Shown one piece after another: positions 9,755 through 16,390 of a DNA stretch of 64,000 nucleotides. The stretch comes from an uncultured Bacteroidia bacterium (GTDB lineage Bacteria; Bacteroidota; Bacteroidia; Bacteroidales; UBA932), in the NCBI GenBank assembly GCA_902785575.1, contig CACZZF010000012.1, positions 1-64,000 of the forward strand, written 5' to 3'. A program made the position numbers and the translations under genes. Position 1 is the first letter of the stretch. Each line of letters begins with the position of its first letter. A model generated the notes under the pieces. That model had not been told where the DNA came from. It saw nothing but the letters and a program-made list of their open reading frames with translations, and searched no databases.

Positions 9755-9889
9755 CTACCAATCGACATCAGGGTTATCCCCACCATCGATTGGTTCAAGA
9801 CTGCCGGTAAGAGTCGGATTCTCTGAATCCAAGAGGACAAACGAAACATCAGGGGCCTCATAGGCCTGCTTATTATTCCGCGCTTTCAT
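9755..9889 (-). CDS. Small 44-residue protein ahead of the lipoprotein
   Basis: A short frame from the ATG at 9889 to the TAG at 9755-9757 encodes 44 residues: start MKARNNKQAYEAPDVSFVLL, end GGDNPDVDW. It has no signal peptide, is acidic toward the C-terminus and ends in an aromatic residue. Bacteroidales often carry tiny proteins of this style (basic start, Y-x-A/P-P-x, acidic tail ending in W/Y/F) just before exported lipoprotein genes. It lies 25 bases after punA and 29 before the lipoprotein, within the same transcription unit. Function unknown. Confidence 0.6.
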   Translation of the reverse strand: MKARNNKQAYEAPDVSFVLLDSENPTLTGSLEPIDGGDNPDVDW

Positions 9890-9915
9890 AAGTTTGATTA
9901 TTCTATATACAACTT

Positions 9916-10749
9916 TTACAATCTTCCTATAAGCCCTTTGAACAATGCTATCATCTTTGTGGCAGCGGCATCCGCCTGGCGGACAATCTCTTCCCCATCG
10001 GTCACATAATCAGTGTCTTCCGGATCATGAGCGACATCCGTGATCACCGACATACCAAAGACAGGAATATCAGCATGACGAGCCACAATAACCTCAGGAG
10101 TCGTGGACATACCGACAGCGTCAGCTCCAACAACCCTCATATACTTATACTCATGGGGAGTCTCGTAGGTAGGCCCGGTGCAGGCGAAATACACTCCCTT
10201 GCGGAGATTCAGTCCCATCTCTTTCCCGATCTCCTCAGCCATAGCTATAAGGCGAGGATCATAAGGTCTGGTCATATCAGGGAACCTCGGACCGAACTCG
10301 TCGAGATTGGGACCGATAAGAGGGTTAGGGATCTGGTTGATATGATCCGTGATTATCATCAGGTCACCTGTCTGGAAGGACATGTTAACCCCACCAGCGG
10401 CGTTAGAGACGAACAAGTATTCAATCCCAAGGACCTTCATCACCCGGATCGGAAGAACAACCATATCCATGTCATAGCCCTCGTAATAATGAAGGCGGCC
10501 CTGCATAGCTATCACAGTCTTGCCGGCGAGTGATCCCACGATAAAATTACCCTTATGTCCGATCGCTGTCGAAACAGGGAATCCGGGGATATTCTTGTAC
10601 GGGATAGTGACCGGGTTTTCTATGTCATCGCTCAAACGGCCAAGCCCACTCCCCAGGACTATTCCAATTTTAGGAGCTAATCCCTCATTATCAAGTATTT
10701 CCTTGACATAAGCCGCAGCCTGATTTATCTTTTCTAACCGTGGATCCAT
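9916..10749 (-). CDS. punA: Purine nucleoside phosphorylase (trimeric, type I)
   Basis: 277 residues, the size of trimeric PNP. Phosphorolysis of inosine/guanosine to base plus ribose-1-phosphate in purine salvage. Visible are the phosphate-binding IGIVLGSGLGRL, the GRLHYYEGY segment, SNAAGGVN, the purine-binding region CTGPTYETPHEYKYM and GMSTTPEVIVARH, and the base-contacting Asn/Asp region near ITDVAHD. These mark the PNP-I branch rather than hexameric DeoD. Cytosolic. The DUF4886 gene ends 6 bases upstream and the small protein begins 26 bases downstream, so it sits mid-operon. Confidence 0.95.
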   Translation of the reverse strand: MDPRLEKINQAAAYVKEILDNEGLAPKIGIVLGSGLGRLSDDIENPVTIPYKNIPGFPVSTAIGHKGNFIVGSLAGKTVIAMQGRLHYYEGYDMDMVVLPIRVMKVLGIEYLFVSNAAGGVNMSFQTGDLMIITDHINQIPNPLIGPNLDEFGPRFPDMTRPYDPRLIAMAEEIGKEMGLNLRKGVYFACTGPTYETPHEYKYMRVVGADAVGMSTTPEVIVARHADIPVFGMSVITDVAHDPEDTDYVTDGEEIVRQADAAATKMIALFKGLIGRL

Positions 10750-10755
10750 GCAGAT

Positions 10756-11667
10756 TTATTTAAAAGATTCGACAGCCTTTATAGCGCACTTCTGGCAAAG
10801 GCGGGCATCTTTCTTTGTGATTGAATATTCAGTGTCCTCCAACAAATAAGGATTGCCCTTGACGGACTTGCCAAGAACAGGCTTGATCAGGGTCTCAAAC
10901 CAAGTGCAAGCGGCTATATAGCGGCCATGCTGGCGGGTAAGATGGAAACCATCCCTGGTAAGCTGATAGACCTTGGAGTCCGCCGGGACACGATTCTCAT
11001 TGTTAAGCCTTGTAGCCCTGGCGAGTTGGATAGCCTCCCCGGAAGGGATTACGACAGGGACGTTGAAATCCTTCCTAGCCCTTGAGACACAACTCACGAT
11101 GGCATCGTACATCGTCTTCTGGTCATTCCCGTATAACTTGAACGCCCCATGGTCAGAATTGGTGGCATAAGCCCATGTCATGTGCCAGACAATGGCGGCC
11201 TTGGGGTTCAGAGCCTCTTTGCGGATGATGGACAAGAGTTTGGGAGCCCAATTCTGGTATGTCTCGTAAGTGCCTGAATTATTGGACACTTCCTGGACTG
11301 TGATTATATCCCAAGGCTCATCTTTAAGGCCATCCAGAATCGTGGCGTTCTTGCTCACGGTCTCCCACTTGTTATTGGTTGACTTGTAATAAATATAATC
11401 CGTCAGCCCCTCCTCATATTCCTTGCAATGCCTCTCAAGAGAGCATCCGCCTATATACAAGCGCGCGACTATAACATTATGAATGCCAGCGGCTTCCAGA
11501 AGTCCGGGCAGATATTCGGTGCCATCGTCGGAAAAACTGTTACCGACAGCGAGAATCCTCAAGGTGCCGGGATTCTGGGGTAAAGGATAATTAGTGGGCG
11601 TCTCCTGCGCCAACAAACCGCAAGTCACAAAGACCGCGACAGCAAAAAGCCAAAATCGTCTCATCAT
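10756..11667 (-). CDS. DUF4886 SGNH-like exported protein
   Basis: About 303 residues when started at the ATG at 11667 (or 11664), directly giving the signal peptide RRFWLFAVAVFVTCGLLAQ; the frame extends to 11694, but a TATCTTTG promoter box at 11707-11700 makes that start unlikely. The DUF4886 domain begins with LRILAVGNSFSDDG, where the serine resembles the SGNH nucleophile, continues with the DIITVQEVSNNSGTYE block, and ends with the DGFHLTRQHGRYIAA segment carrying a candidate catalytic Asp/His pair. A secreted esterase or carbohydrate deacetylase is plausible from the SGNH resemblance, but no substrate can be named. Confidence 0.85.
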   Translation of the reverse strand: MMRRFWLFAVAVFVTCGLLAQETPTNYPLPQNPGTLRILAVGNSFSDDGTEYLPGLLEAAGIHNVIVARLYIGGCSLERHCKEYEEGLTDYIYYKSTNNKWETVSKNATILDGLKDEPWDIITVQEVSNNSGTYETYQNWAPKLLSIIRKEALNPKAAIVWHMTWAYATNSDHGAFKLYGNDQKTMYDAIVSCVSRARKDFNVPVVIPSGEAIQLARATRLNNENRVPADSKVYQLTRDGFHLTRQHGRYIAACTWFETLIKPVLGKSVKGNPYLLEDTEYSITKKDARLCQKCAIKAVESFK

Positions 11668-11699
11668 AAAAACTATTAAAAAAGAAGAGAACATCTTCG

Positions 11700-11707
11700 C
11701 AAAGATA
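11700..11707 (-). promoter_or_regulatory. Promoter -7 box for the DUF4886 gene
   Basis: TATCTTTG on the minus strand (TAnnTTTG). Start of transcription is expected near 11693, leaving about 26 bases to the ATG at 11667. It supports an independent transcript for the DUF4886-punA-lipoprotein-uvrA-glycosyltransferase series. No -33 TTTG at the ideal distance. Confidence 0.5.
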
Positions 11708-11744
11708 CGAAAAAGTTCTCTCTAATAATACATATGTCAAGACA

Positions 11745-14231
11745 CTACATGCCGCCTTGTCCAGCACCTGCGGCACCCGTCACCGAAGATCCCGCGGCTC
11801 CTGTTCCGGGGGCCTGCCCGTTGGTGTTGTTGATCACGTCATCATTGGTAATGGACTTTCTTGTCTTCTTGACCTGGAAACCCTGTTTTCCGAATGTATA
11901 GGTCAGATTCAAACCGACCTGCCTGATAGGTACAGTAACTTTGGACCTCGTTTCGAAATTACCGCCGCGGGCGAAGGACTCAATAGCCATACCGCCTTTT
12001 TCGAAGTTGGAAATGAACTGCCCGGTAACTCTCAATTTATTGGCGAAAAAGCCCTTTGATAGGCCCAGGACACCCAGCGTGAACCCTTTGTTCCAGCCCT
12101 GCAGAGTCCAGGTTTTTCCTCCAGCCATGAGGTTGGCGCTGAGGAGCATATCGGCCGGAAGAGTCTGCTGCAGGCCGGCCACTACGTTCCAGTTCCATCC
12201 GTTGTTCTTCTGGGCGAGTTCGTCGCTTGAGAACATGCTGTACCCGAAAGAACTGTTCGTGTATATCCTTGTCTTCGGACCGGCGGTCCAGTTGACAAAG
12301 GCGGTTATCCCGGTTTCATCCTCCACGACTATATTCCCGTAAGTCGTGTTCAGAATCCCTTCGTTGTCATAGAAACTGTAGTCCGAGATTCCGCTCCCGG
12401 TGTGGCTGTAGCGGCCGGTAAGACTGACTATCCATTTGGGTGTGAAGGAATTATACACAACGCTTATGATGTCGGACCTAGCGCTGGTAAGATCGCTGTT
12501 ACCATAAGAGACCACAGTCGGGGATGATCTGTTGACATAAGGGTTCAGATAGGTGATTCCAGGCCTTTGGATCCTCCTGTTGTAGGTCAATCCGATGTTC
12601 CGGGTCGCGGCGATATTGTACTGGAGGCTTGCGCTCGGGACGATATCCCCGAATCCCGTCTTGAAGTCCTGGCCAAAGCCTTTCCCGTAACGGACTTTCT
12701 GCCAGGTGTACTCATACCTCAGGCCAGCGATGAGGGAGAACTTGCCGAAAGACCCTGTATATTCTGAATATATGGCACCGATATTATTGAAATGGTCATA
12801 GAGCATACTGCCCTCGGCATTGTGAATCCAGTTGTTACCATCGGCGAAATAGAGTTTGTCATCCGCCGAATTGTGCCGGGCGATATACTTCAGTCCGGAG
12901 CTCAGAGACTGCCCCTTCCCTACCGGTGTCGTATAGTCCAGCTGGAAGGTGTTCTCCTGGGAATTGTCGTCGCCATCGCTCTTACGGTCAGGCATCTGAA
13001 TCGGCATTCCGGAGAAACGGCTTACAAACTCTGTTCTCAAAGGTTCGCCGGAATACCTGTACGACAAGGTCAATGTCCTTCCGGCAACCTCCGCGCTGGT
13101 GTGCTGGAAATCAACACTGCCGTTGACACCGCTAGTCCGATACTTCATCTCTTGATCATTGATATAGGAATATGGAGCGGCACCTCCCATAGTGATTGTC
13201 GAGTTTCCTCCCGCGCTTTGATAGAACCCTGTCATCCCGAAGGACCCCGACAAGAGATCCCTTGGAGAAATCTCATAACTTGCATTCAAGTCGGCAAACA
13301 CGAACGGAGACTTCTGACTCTGAATCATTTCCGTGGTTTGGGAGTCGCCGTTACCCAGATTCTTCTGAGTCGCGTCATATGATATTCCATTCAATTTCTG
13401 GTACCCTCCCGCAGTATTGACTCCGACGGTCAGCTTTCCCTTCTTAGCTGTCAGATAAACTCCTCCGTTCTCACCCTTGGTCGTCACCCCGGCACTGACC
13501 GAGCCATAAGCCCCGTCAGCAACCGCGGAAGATGTCCCCGTCGCCGCGCCAGTGATAAGATTCAAGATTCCGCCGGCTCCCTCGGCGTCATATTTAGCGC
13601 CGGGGTTTGTGATAACCTCGATATCTTTAACAGCGCTTGCCGGCATGACCTTTAATATCTGCGATGGATTGGAGCTGAGCATCTGGTTGGGCTTGCCATC
13701 CAGATAGACTTTGAAACTTGAGCTTCCGTTCACAGTGATATTGTCCTGCCCGTCTACTGTGACCATCGGGACTTTACGGAGCATGTCCAGCAACGATCCA
13801 GTCTTTGAATCCGGATCAGCCTCGACCTTGTACGTCAATTTGTTGACATCCAACTTAACCAATGTCTTCATTGCCTGGACAGCGGCGGCGTCAAGAGCCT
13901 GGGCGTCATCCTGCAGGAGAATCTCTCCCAAGTCAAGCTCAGCCTGCCCCTCGACCTTGAATCCCTTGCTGACAGCCTTCCTGCCCATATTCTGAAGCAG
14001 CAACACATATTCCCCGCTCCCAGGTATGCTCCTCTCGAACTTGCCGAGGGAATCGGTGACCGAATAAGCGGCCGGCCGGTCTTCACCATTCTTTATGAAC
14101 TGCACGACAGTTCCCACCTCTGGCTGGCGGGACAAGGAGTCCAGCACTGTTCCCTTCACGTTGGTCTGAGCCACAGCGGTAAGAGTGGCGAAAAGTGACA
14201 TAATAATAAGGCATAGTCTGACTCTTCTCAT
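11745..14231 (-). CDS. Outer-membrane beta-barrel protein, TonB-receptor-like (PF14905 type)
   Basis: 828 residues. Signal peptide to about residue 22 (ends TAVAQ), then a carboxypeptidase-regulatory-like beta-sandwich (about 23-110), a plug-like region (about 115-235) with the VDGQDNITVNGSSSFKVYLD and NPGAKYDAEGAGGILNL segments typical of this group, and a long barrel of alternating strands. The last clear strand (VGLNLTYTFGKQGF) is followed by an unusual tail of about 40 residues rich in Gly, Ala, Thr and Ser. No SusD partner is adjacent, so it is not a SusC-type glycan importer by context. The ligand is unknown; siderophore, peptide or small-molecule uptake are all possible. Confidence 0.9.
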   Translation of the reverse strand: MRRVRLCLIIMSLFATLTAVAQTNVKGTVLDSLSRQPEVGTVVQFIKNGEDRPAAYSVTDSLGKFERSIPGSGEYVLLLQNMGRKAVSKGFKVEGQAELDLGEILLQDDAQALDAAAVQAMKTLVKLDVNKLTYKVEADPDSKTGSLLDMLRKVPMVTVDGQDNITVNGSSSFKVYLDGKPNQMLSSNPSQILKVMPASAVKDIEVITNPGAKYDAEGAGGILNLITGAATGTSSAVADGAYGSVSAGVTTKGENGGVYLTAKKGKLTVGVNTAGGYQKLNGISYDATQKNLGNGDSQTTEMIQSQKSPFVFADLNASYEISPRDLLSGSFGMTGFYQSAGGNSTITMGGAAPYSYINDQEMKYRTSGVNGSVDFQHTSAEVAGRTLTLSYRYSGEPLRTEFVSRFSGMPIQMPDRKSDGDDNSQENTFQLDYTTPVGKGQSLSSGLKYIARHNSADDKLYFADGNNWIHNAEGSMLYDHFNNIGAIYSEYTGSFGKFSLIAGLRYEYTWQKVRYGKGFGQDFKTGFGDIVPSASLQYNIAATRNIGLTYNRRIQRPGITYLNPYVNRSSPTVVSYGNSDLTSARSDIISVVYNSFTPKWIVSLTGRYSHTGSGISDYSFYDNEGILNTTYGNIVVEDETGITAFVNWTAGPKTRIYTNSSFGYSMFSSDELAQKNNGWNWNVVAGLQQTLPADMLLSANLMAGGKTWTLQGWNKGFTLGVLGLSKGFFANKLRVTGQFISNFEKGGMAIESFARGGNFETRSKVTVPIRQVGLNLTYTFGKQGFQVKKTRKSITNDDVINNTNGQAPGTGAAGSSVTGAAGAGQGGM

Positions 14232-14256
14232 AGCTCTTATTTTTTTTGTTCTTTCA

Positions 14257-14289
14257 CAAAGATACGATAATTAGTTTCTAATTTCCAAA
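14257..14289 (-). promoter_or_regulatory. Promoter for the outer-membrane barrel gene
   Basis: Minus strand: TTTG (14289-14286), 21 bases, TATCTTTG (14264-14257). A full match to the Bacteroidota TTTG/TAnnTTTG promoter, with a leader of about 20 bases before the ATG at 14231. Confidence 0.7.
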
Positions 14290-14346
14290 TATTTTTTAAT
14301 GTTTTACGTTAATTTATTTAAATATAGCATATTCTGTTATGAAAAA

Positions 14347-14440
14347 TGGACAATTTGTCAGTCCTAAGTGCCATATAGTCAGATAGTTATGACAATTTGT
14401 CCACTTTTTACAGACATTTTGGCACTGGTATATAAGTTGA
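14347..14440 (+). promoter_or_regulatory. hsp20 control region: twin dyads and a -24/-12-like element
   Basis: Two copies of the 11-bp dyad GACAATTTGTC lie at 14349-14359 and 14391-14401, centres 42 bp apart (four helical turns). Their flanks (TGGACAATTTGTCA and TGACAATTTGTCCA) mirror each other. Downstream, TTGGCAC at 14419-14425 resembles the -24 half of a sigma-54 promoter, but the expected GC at -12 (14433-14434) reads TA. Paired sites upstream of such an element would suit an enhancer-binding activator; a repressor acting on a different promoter is the alternative. Confidence 0.5.
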
Positions 14441-14504
14441 CTTAAGTCCAGTTGTCCGCCCGAAAGGACGGGGTTAATATTAAAACAAATGAACTTTAAA
14501 TTAT

Positions 14505-14510
14505 AGGAGG
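14505..14510 (+). promoter_or_regulatory. Strong Shine-Dalgarno site of hsp20
   Basis: AGGAGG, 8 bases before the ATG at 14519. Most genes in this window have no such site, so it fixes the hsp20 start and predicts high translation. Confidence 0.75.
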
Positions 14511-14518
14511 TTTTAATC

Positions 14519-14953
14519 ATGTTACCTGTTTCAAGAAGATACAACCAGAACTGGTTGCCGAGCATTTTCAATGATTTCTTCGATGACAACTGGGTAGAGA
14601 AGGCCAACACGACCGCCCCGGCGATCAATGTCTTAGAAAATGAGCGTAGTTACGAGCTTGAGCTCGCCGCTCCGGGTTTGACTAAGGAAGACTTCAAGGT
14701 CAGCCTCGACGATGAGGGAGATCTCGTGATCAACATGGAGAAGAAGGAAGACAACAAGGAAGAGAAGAAGCGCGGCCGTTATCTGAGGCGCGAGTTCTCC
14801 CACACCAAGTTCCAGCAGACCATGCTGCTTCCTGACGATGCTGACAAGGAGAAGATCAGCGCTACCGTAGAGAATGGTGTGCTTCAAGTCATCATCCCTA
14901 AGGTCGAGCCTAAAGTAGTTCCTCAGGCCAACAAAGTCATTGAGATCAAATAA
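14519..14953 (+). CDS. Small heat-shock protein, Hsp20/alpha-crystallin family
   Basis: 144 residues. An ATP-independent holdase chaperone that binds unfolding proteins under stress and forms oligomers in the cytosol. The alpha-crystallin domain runs from about residue 38 to 135: YELELAAPGLTKEDFKVSL at its start, a charged KKEDNKEEKKRGRY loop, and the VENGVLQVIIPK box with the conserved G-V-L near the end. A short aromatic N-terminus (RRYNQNW, WLPSIFNDFFDD) is typical. Monocistronic, with its own elaborate upstream region (twin GACAATTTGTC dyads) and a strong ribosome-binding site. Confidence 0.95.
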   Translation: MLPVSRRYNQNWLPSIFNDFFDDNWVEKANTTAPAINVLENERSYELELAAPGLTKEDFKVSLDDEGDLVINMEKKEDNKEEKKRGRYLRREFSHTKFQQTMLLPDDADKEKISATVENGVLQVIIPKVEPKVVPQANKVIEIK

Positions 14954-14966
14954 AAGTTAAAAAAAA

Positions 14967-14997
14967 TTTGCGTATCCAGCATTTTTGACTAACTTTG
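14967..14997 (+). promoter_or_regulatory. Consensus promoter of tRNA-Asp
   Basis: TTTG (14967-14970), 19 bases, TAACTTTG (14990-14997): a textbook Bacteroidota promoter. Transcription should start near 15004, about 33 bases before the tRNA. Confidence 0.8.
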
Positions 14998-14998
14998 C

Positions 14999-15029
14999 AT
15001 CCGCATTTGACCCCAAATGCGGATCTTTT
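14999..15029 (+). terminator. 11-bp hairpin with T-run between promoter and tRNA
   Basis: ATCCGCATTTG (14999-15009) and CAAATGCGGAT (15014-15024) pair perfectly around a 4-base loop and are followed by CTTTT. It can terminate read-through from hsp20. It overlaps the predicted tRNA-Asp transcription start, so a tRNA transcript starting near 15004 would lack part of the left arm and escape termination. Confidence 0.55.
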
Positions 15030-15036
15030 AAATTCT

Positions 15037-15111
15037 GGTGCGGTAGTTCAGCTTGGTTAGAATGCCGGCCTGTCACGCCGGAGGTCGAGGGTTCGAGCCC
15101 CTTCCGCACCG
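15037..15111 (+). tRNA. tRNA-Asp (anticodon GTC)
   Basis: Complete cloverleaf: acceptor GGTGCGG/CCGCACC with discriminator G, D-arm with TTGGTTAG, anticodon stem CCGGC/GCCGG enclosing loop CTGTCAC (anticodon GTC), and T-arm GAGGG-TTCGAGC-CCCTT. CCA is not encoded. The last 23 bases plus 5 of flank are repeated downstream at 15248-15275. Confidence 0.95.
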
Positions 15112-15116
15112 CGAAA
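15089..15116. repeat. tRNA-Asp 3'-end repeat, copy 1
   Basis: 28 bases from the T-arm through the acceptor and GCGAAA, identical to 15248-15275 in direct orientation, 159 bases apart. This is the segment integrases commonly use as an attachment site in tRNA genes. Confidence 0.7.
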
Positions 15117-15149
15117 CAAGGTTTAACCTTTTGGTTAGACCTTGTTTTT
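15115..15149 (+). terminator. Terminator after tRNA-Asp
   Basis: AACAAGGTTTAACC (15115-15128) and GGTTAGACCTTGTT (15133-15146) pair with a small internal mismatch around TTTT and run into a T-tract. Confidence 0.8.
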
Positions 15150-15247
15150 GTTTTATACGGTTCCAGAACCCTCGACCTCGTCCCCCGAGGGGACAGACGC
15201 CGCAGGCGGCAGGGGGTAACGTGAAAGGCCGATAGCGGCGAAGCCGC
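15150..15247. other. Palindrome-rich spacer between tRNA-Asp end repeats
   Basis: No open frame. It holds a 14-base reverse complement of the tRNA variable/T-arm (15166-15179 against 15081-15094) and three compact hairpins: GTCCCC/GGGGAC, GCCGC/GCGGC and GCGGC-GAA-GCCGC. It could be a mobile palindromic element, or the scar of an insertion that broke a second tandem tRNA-Asp. Confidence 0.45.
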
Positions 15248-15275
15248 GGGTTCGAGCCCCTTCCGCACCGCGAAA
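15248..15275. repeat. tRNA-Asp 3'-end repeat, copy 2
   Basis: Exact 28-base copy of 15089-15116 without a tRNA 5' half in front of it. Either an attachment-site scar (attR-like) or the remains of a second tRNA-Asp gene. Confidence 0.65.
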
Positions 15276-15306
15276 AAGCAGAGTTCCTAGGGACTCTGCT
15301 TTTTTT
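15273..15306. terminator. Bidirectional terminator
   Basis: AGCAGAGT (15277-15284) and ACTCTGCT (15293-15300) with A-run before and T-run after. It can stop transcripts from the tRNA side and from the minus-strand carbohydrate operon ending at 15320. Confidence 0.8.
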
Positions 15307-15319
15307 GTGATATAATAAC

Positions 15320-16369
15320 CTAGCTTCTCTTCGGGAAGCGAAGGATCGTTATGAATTTATTGATGAACAAATGGAGCAACTCCCTGTTCTTTTTGGGGTT
15401 ACGATCATCCAGTATAGAAAGATAATGACGTCGCCAGATATACCAAAGTCCGTGCATCTCCCGGTTTCTCCTGTATGATTCACATATAGGACGCTCAAAA
15501 ATAGGGATCAGCCACTTTTCAAGACGATCATATTCCTCATCAATAGATAATGCGGATGGTAATAATGCAGGTTCTTTGAGAATTGACATGTATAGTTGGT
15601 CATCATTGTCAATCCGTTTGATTTCATCCACCAAATCATCGATAGTCGCATAATCAGAGACATTGATGAAGGCTTTGGGATTAAACACTTTATTCACATC
15701 AGGATCGCCCCAATAAATGGGGATAGTTCTGGCAGCGAAAGCTTGTACCAGTTTCTCGGTAGTGTACCCGCTGTGTGAGGTATTCTCGCAACAAATAGAG
15801 AACTTATGGGAAGACTCAAATTCTATCTTGTTCTTTACAGGTCCGCCGATATTATTCAGGACTTGACCTCCAGAATCGACTCTCTTGTATTCGCTAAGCG
15901 CCTCAAAGATTTTTATTCTCTTTTCACACTTTGGATTACTGACCACAAAACTGCAGAAAGCGGTCTTCTCCGTTTTCAGATCCCACCCTTCACCAAGCTC
16001 ATGTTTATGAATCATTTGATCAAACGTGAGACGAGAATAGCGTAAATAATTTGGGAAACGGATATAACGATCCCCATATTCCATCCACTCAAACCCGATG
16101 GCATAATCACAAGCATTAAAATCCGGAGCCAGATTCTCTTCCGTATGGAATATCTTTATTGCGGAATCAGGGACTCTCCAATGTGATTCCCCAAATGCTG
16201 AGAAGAAAACATAATCAGCGTCGTCACAAATGATAACATCGAAATGCTTCTTCAACAAACGAAGGAAAAGAAATTCTTTTGGAGTACCGATGTTTACAGA
16301 TAAATTACGTTCCTCAAAACCATCCCAGTAATCCATGAACTTGATCCGGATCGCTTTCTTTTGTGACAT
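15320..16369 (-). CDS. Family 10 glycosyltransferase (alpha-1,3/4-fucosyltransferase-like)
   Basis: 349 residues. The C-terminal catalytic domain carries the GT10 donor-binding signature HKFSICCENTSHSGYTTEKL, then QAFAARTIPIYWGDPDVNKVFN and FINV, as in bacterial fucosyltransferases. The N-terminal half holds the acceptor domain with IKIFHTEENLAPDFNACDYAIGF. GT10 enzymes move fucose from GDP-fucose to GlcNAc-containing acceptors of surface glycans. No transmembrane segment, so cytoplasmic-side action. Last gene of the seven-gene operon, 21 bases after the GH51 gene, and upstream of the bidirectional terminator. Donor specificity is taken from the family, not proved here. Confidence 0.9.
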   Translation of the reverse strand: MSQKKAIRIKFMDYWDGFEERNLSVNIGTPKEFLFLRLLKKHFDVIICDDADYVFFSAFGESHWRVPDSAIKIFHTEENLAPDFNACDYAIGFEWMEYGDRYIRFPNYLRYSRLTFDQMIHKHELGEGWDLKTEKTAFCSFVVSNPKCEKRIKIFEALSEYKRVDSGGQVLNNIGGPVKNKIEFESSHKFSICCENTSHSGYTTEKLVQAFAARTIPIYWGDPDVNKVFNPKAFINVSDYATIDDLVDEIKRIDNDDQLYMSILKEPALLPSALSIDEEYDRLEKWLIPIFERPICESYRRNREMHGLWYIWRRHYLSILDDRNPKKNRELLHLFINKFITILRFPKRS

Positions 16370-16390
16370 ACGGTTAGTGACTTTAAGAAA

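Noticed and set aside
9726..9761. Longer N-terminus of the lipoprotein
   Set aside because: Puts twelve hydrophilic residues ahead of a good lipoprotein signal; the ATG at 9725 is preferred.
11745..14231. SusC-type glycan importer and polysaccharide utilisation locus
   Set aside because: No SusD partner next to the barrel, and the glycoside hydrolases lie in other operons.
14314..14628. Minus-strand frame across the hsp20 control region
   Set aside because: Covers the regulatory dyads and the hsp20 start; composition unlike a protein.
15037..15306. Intact integrative element at tRNA-Asp
   Set aside because: Only 131 bases separate the repeats and there is no integrase or cargo; at most a scar.
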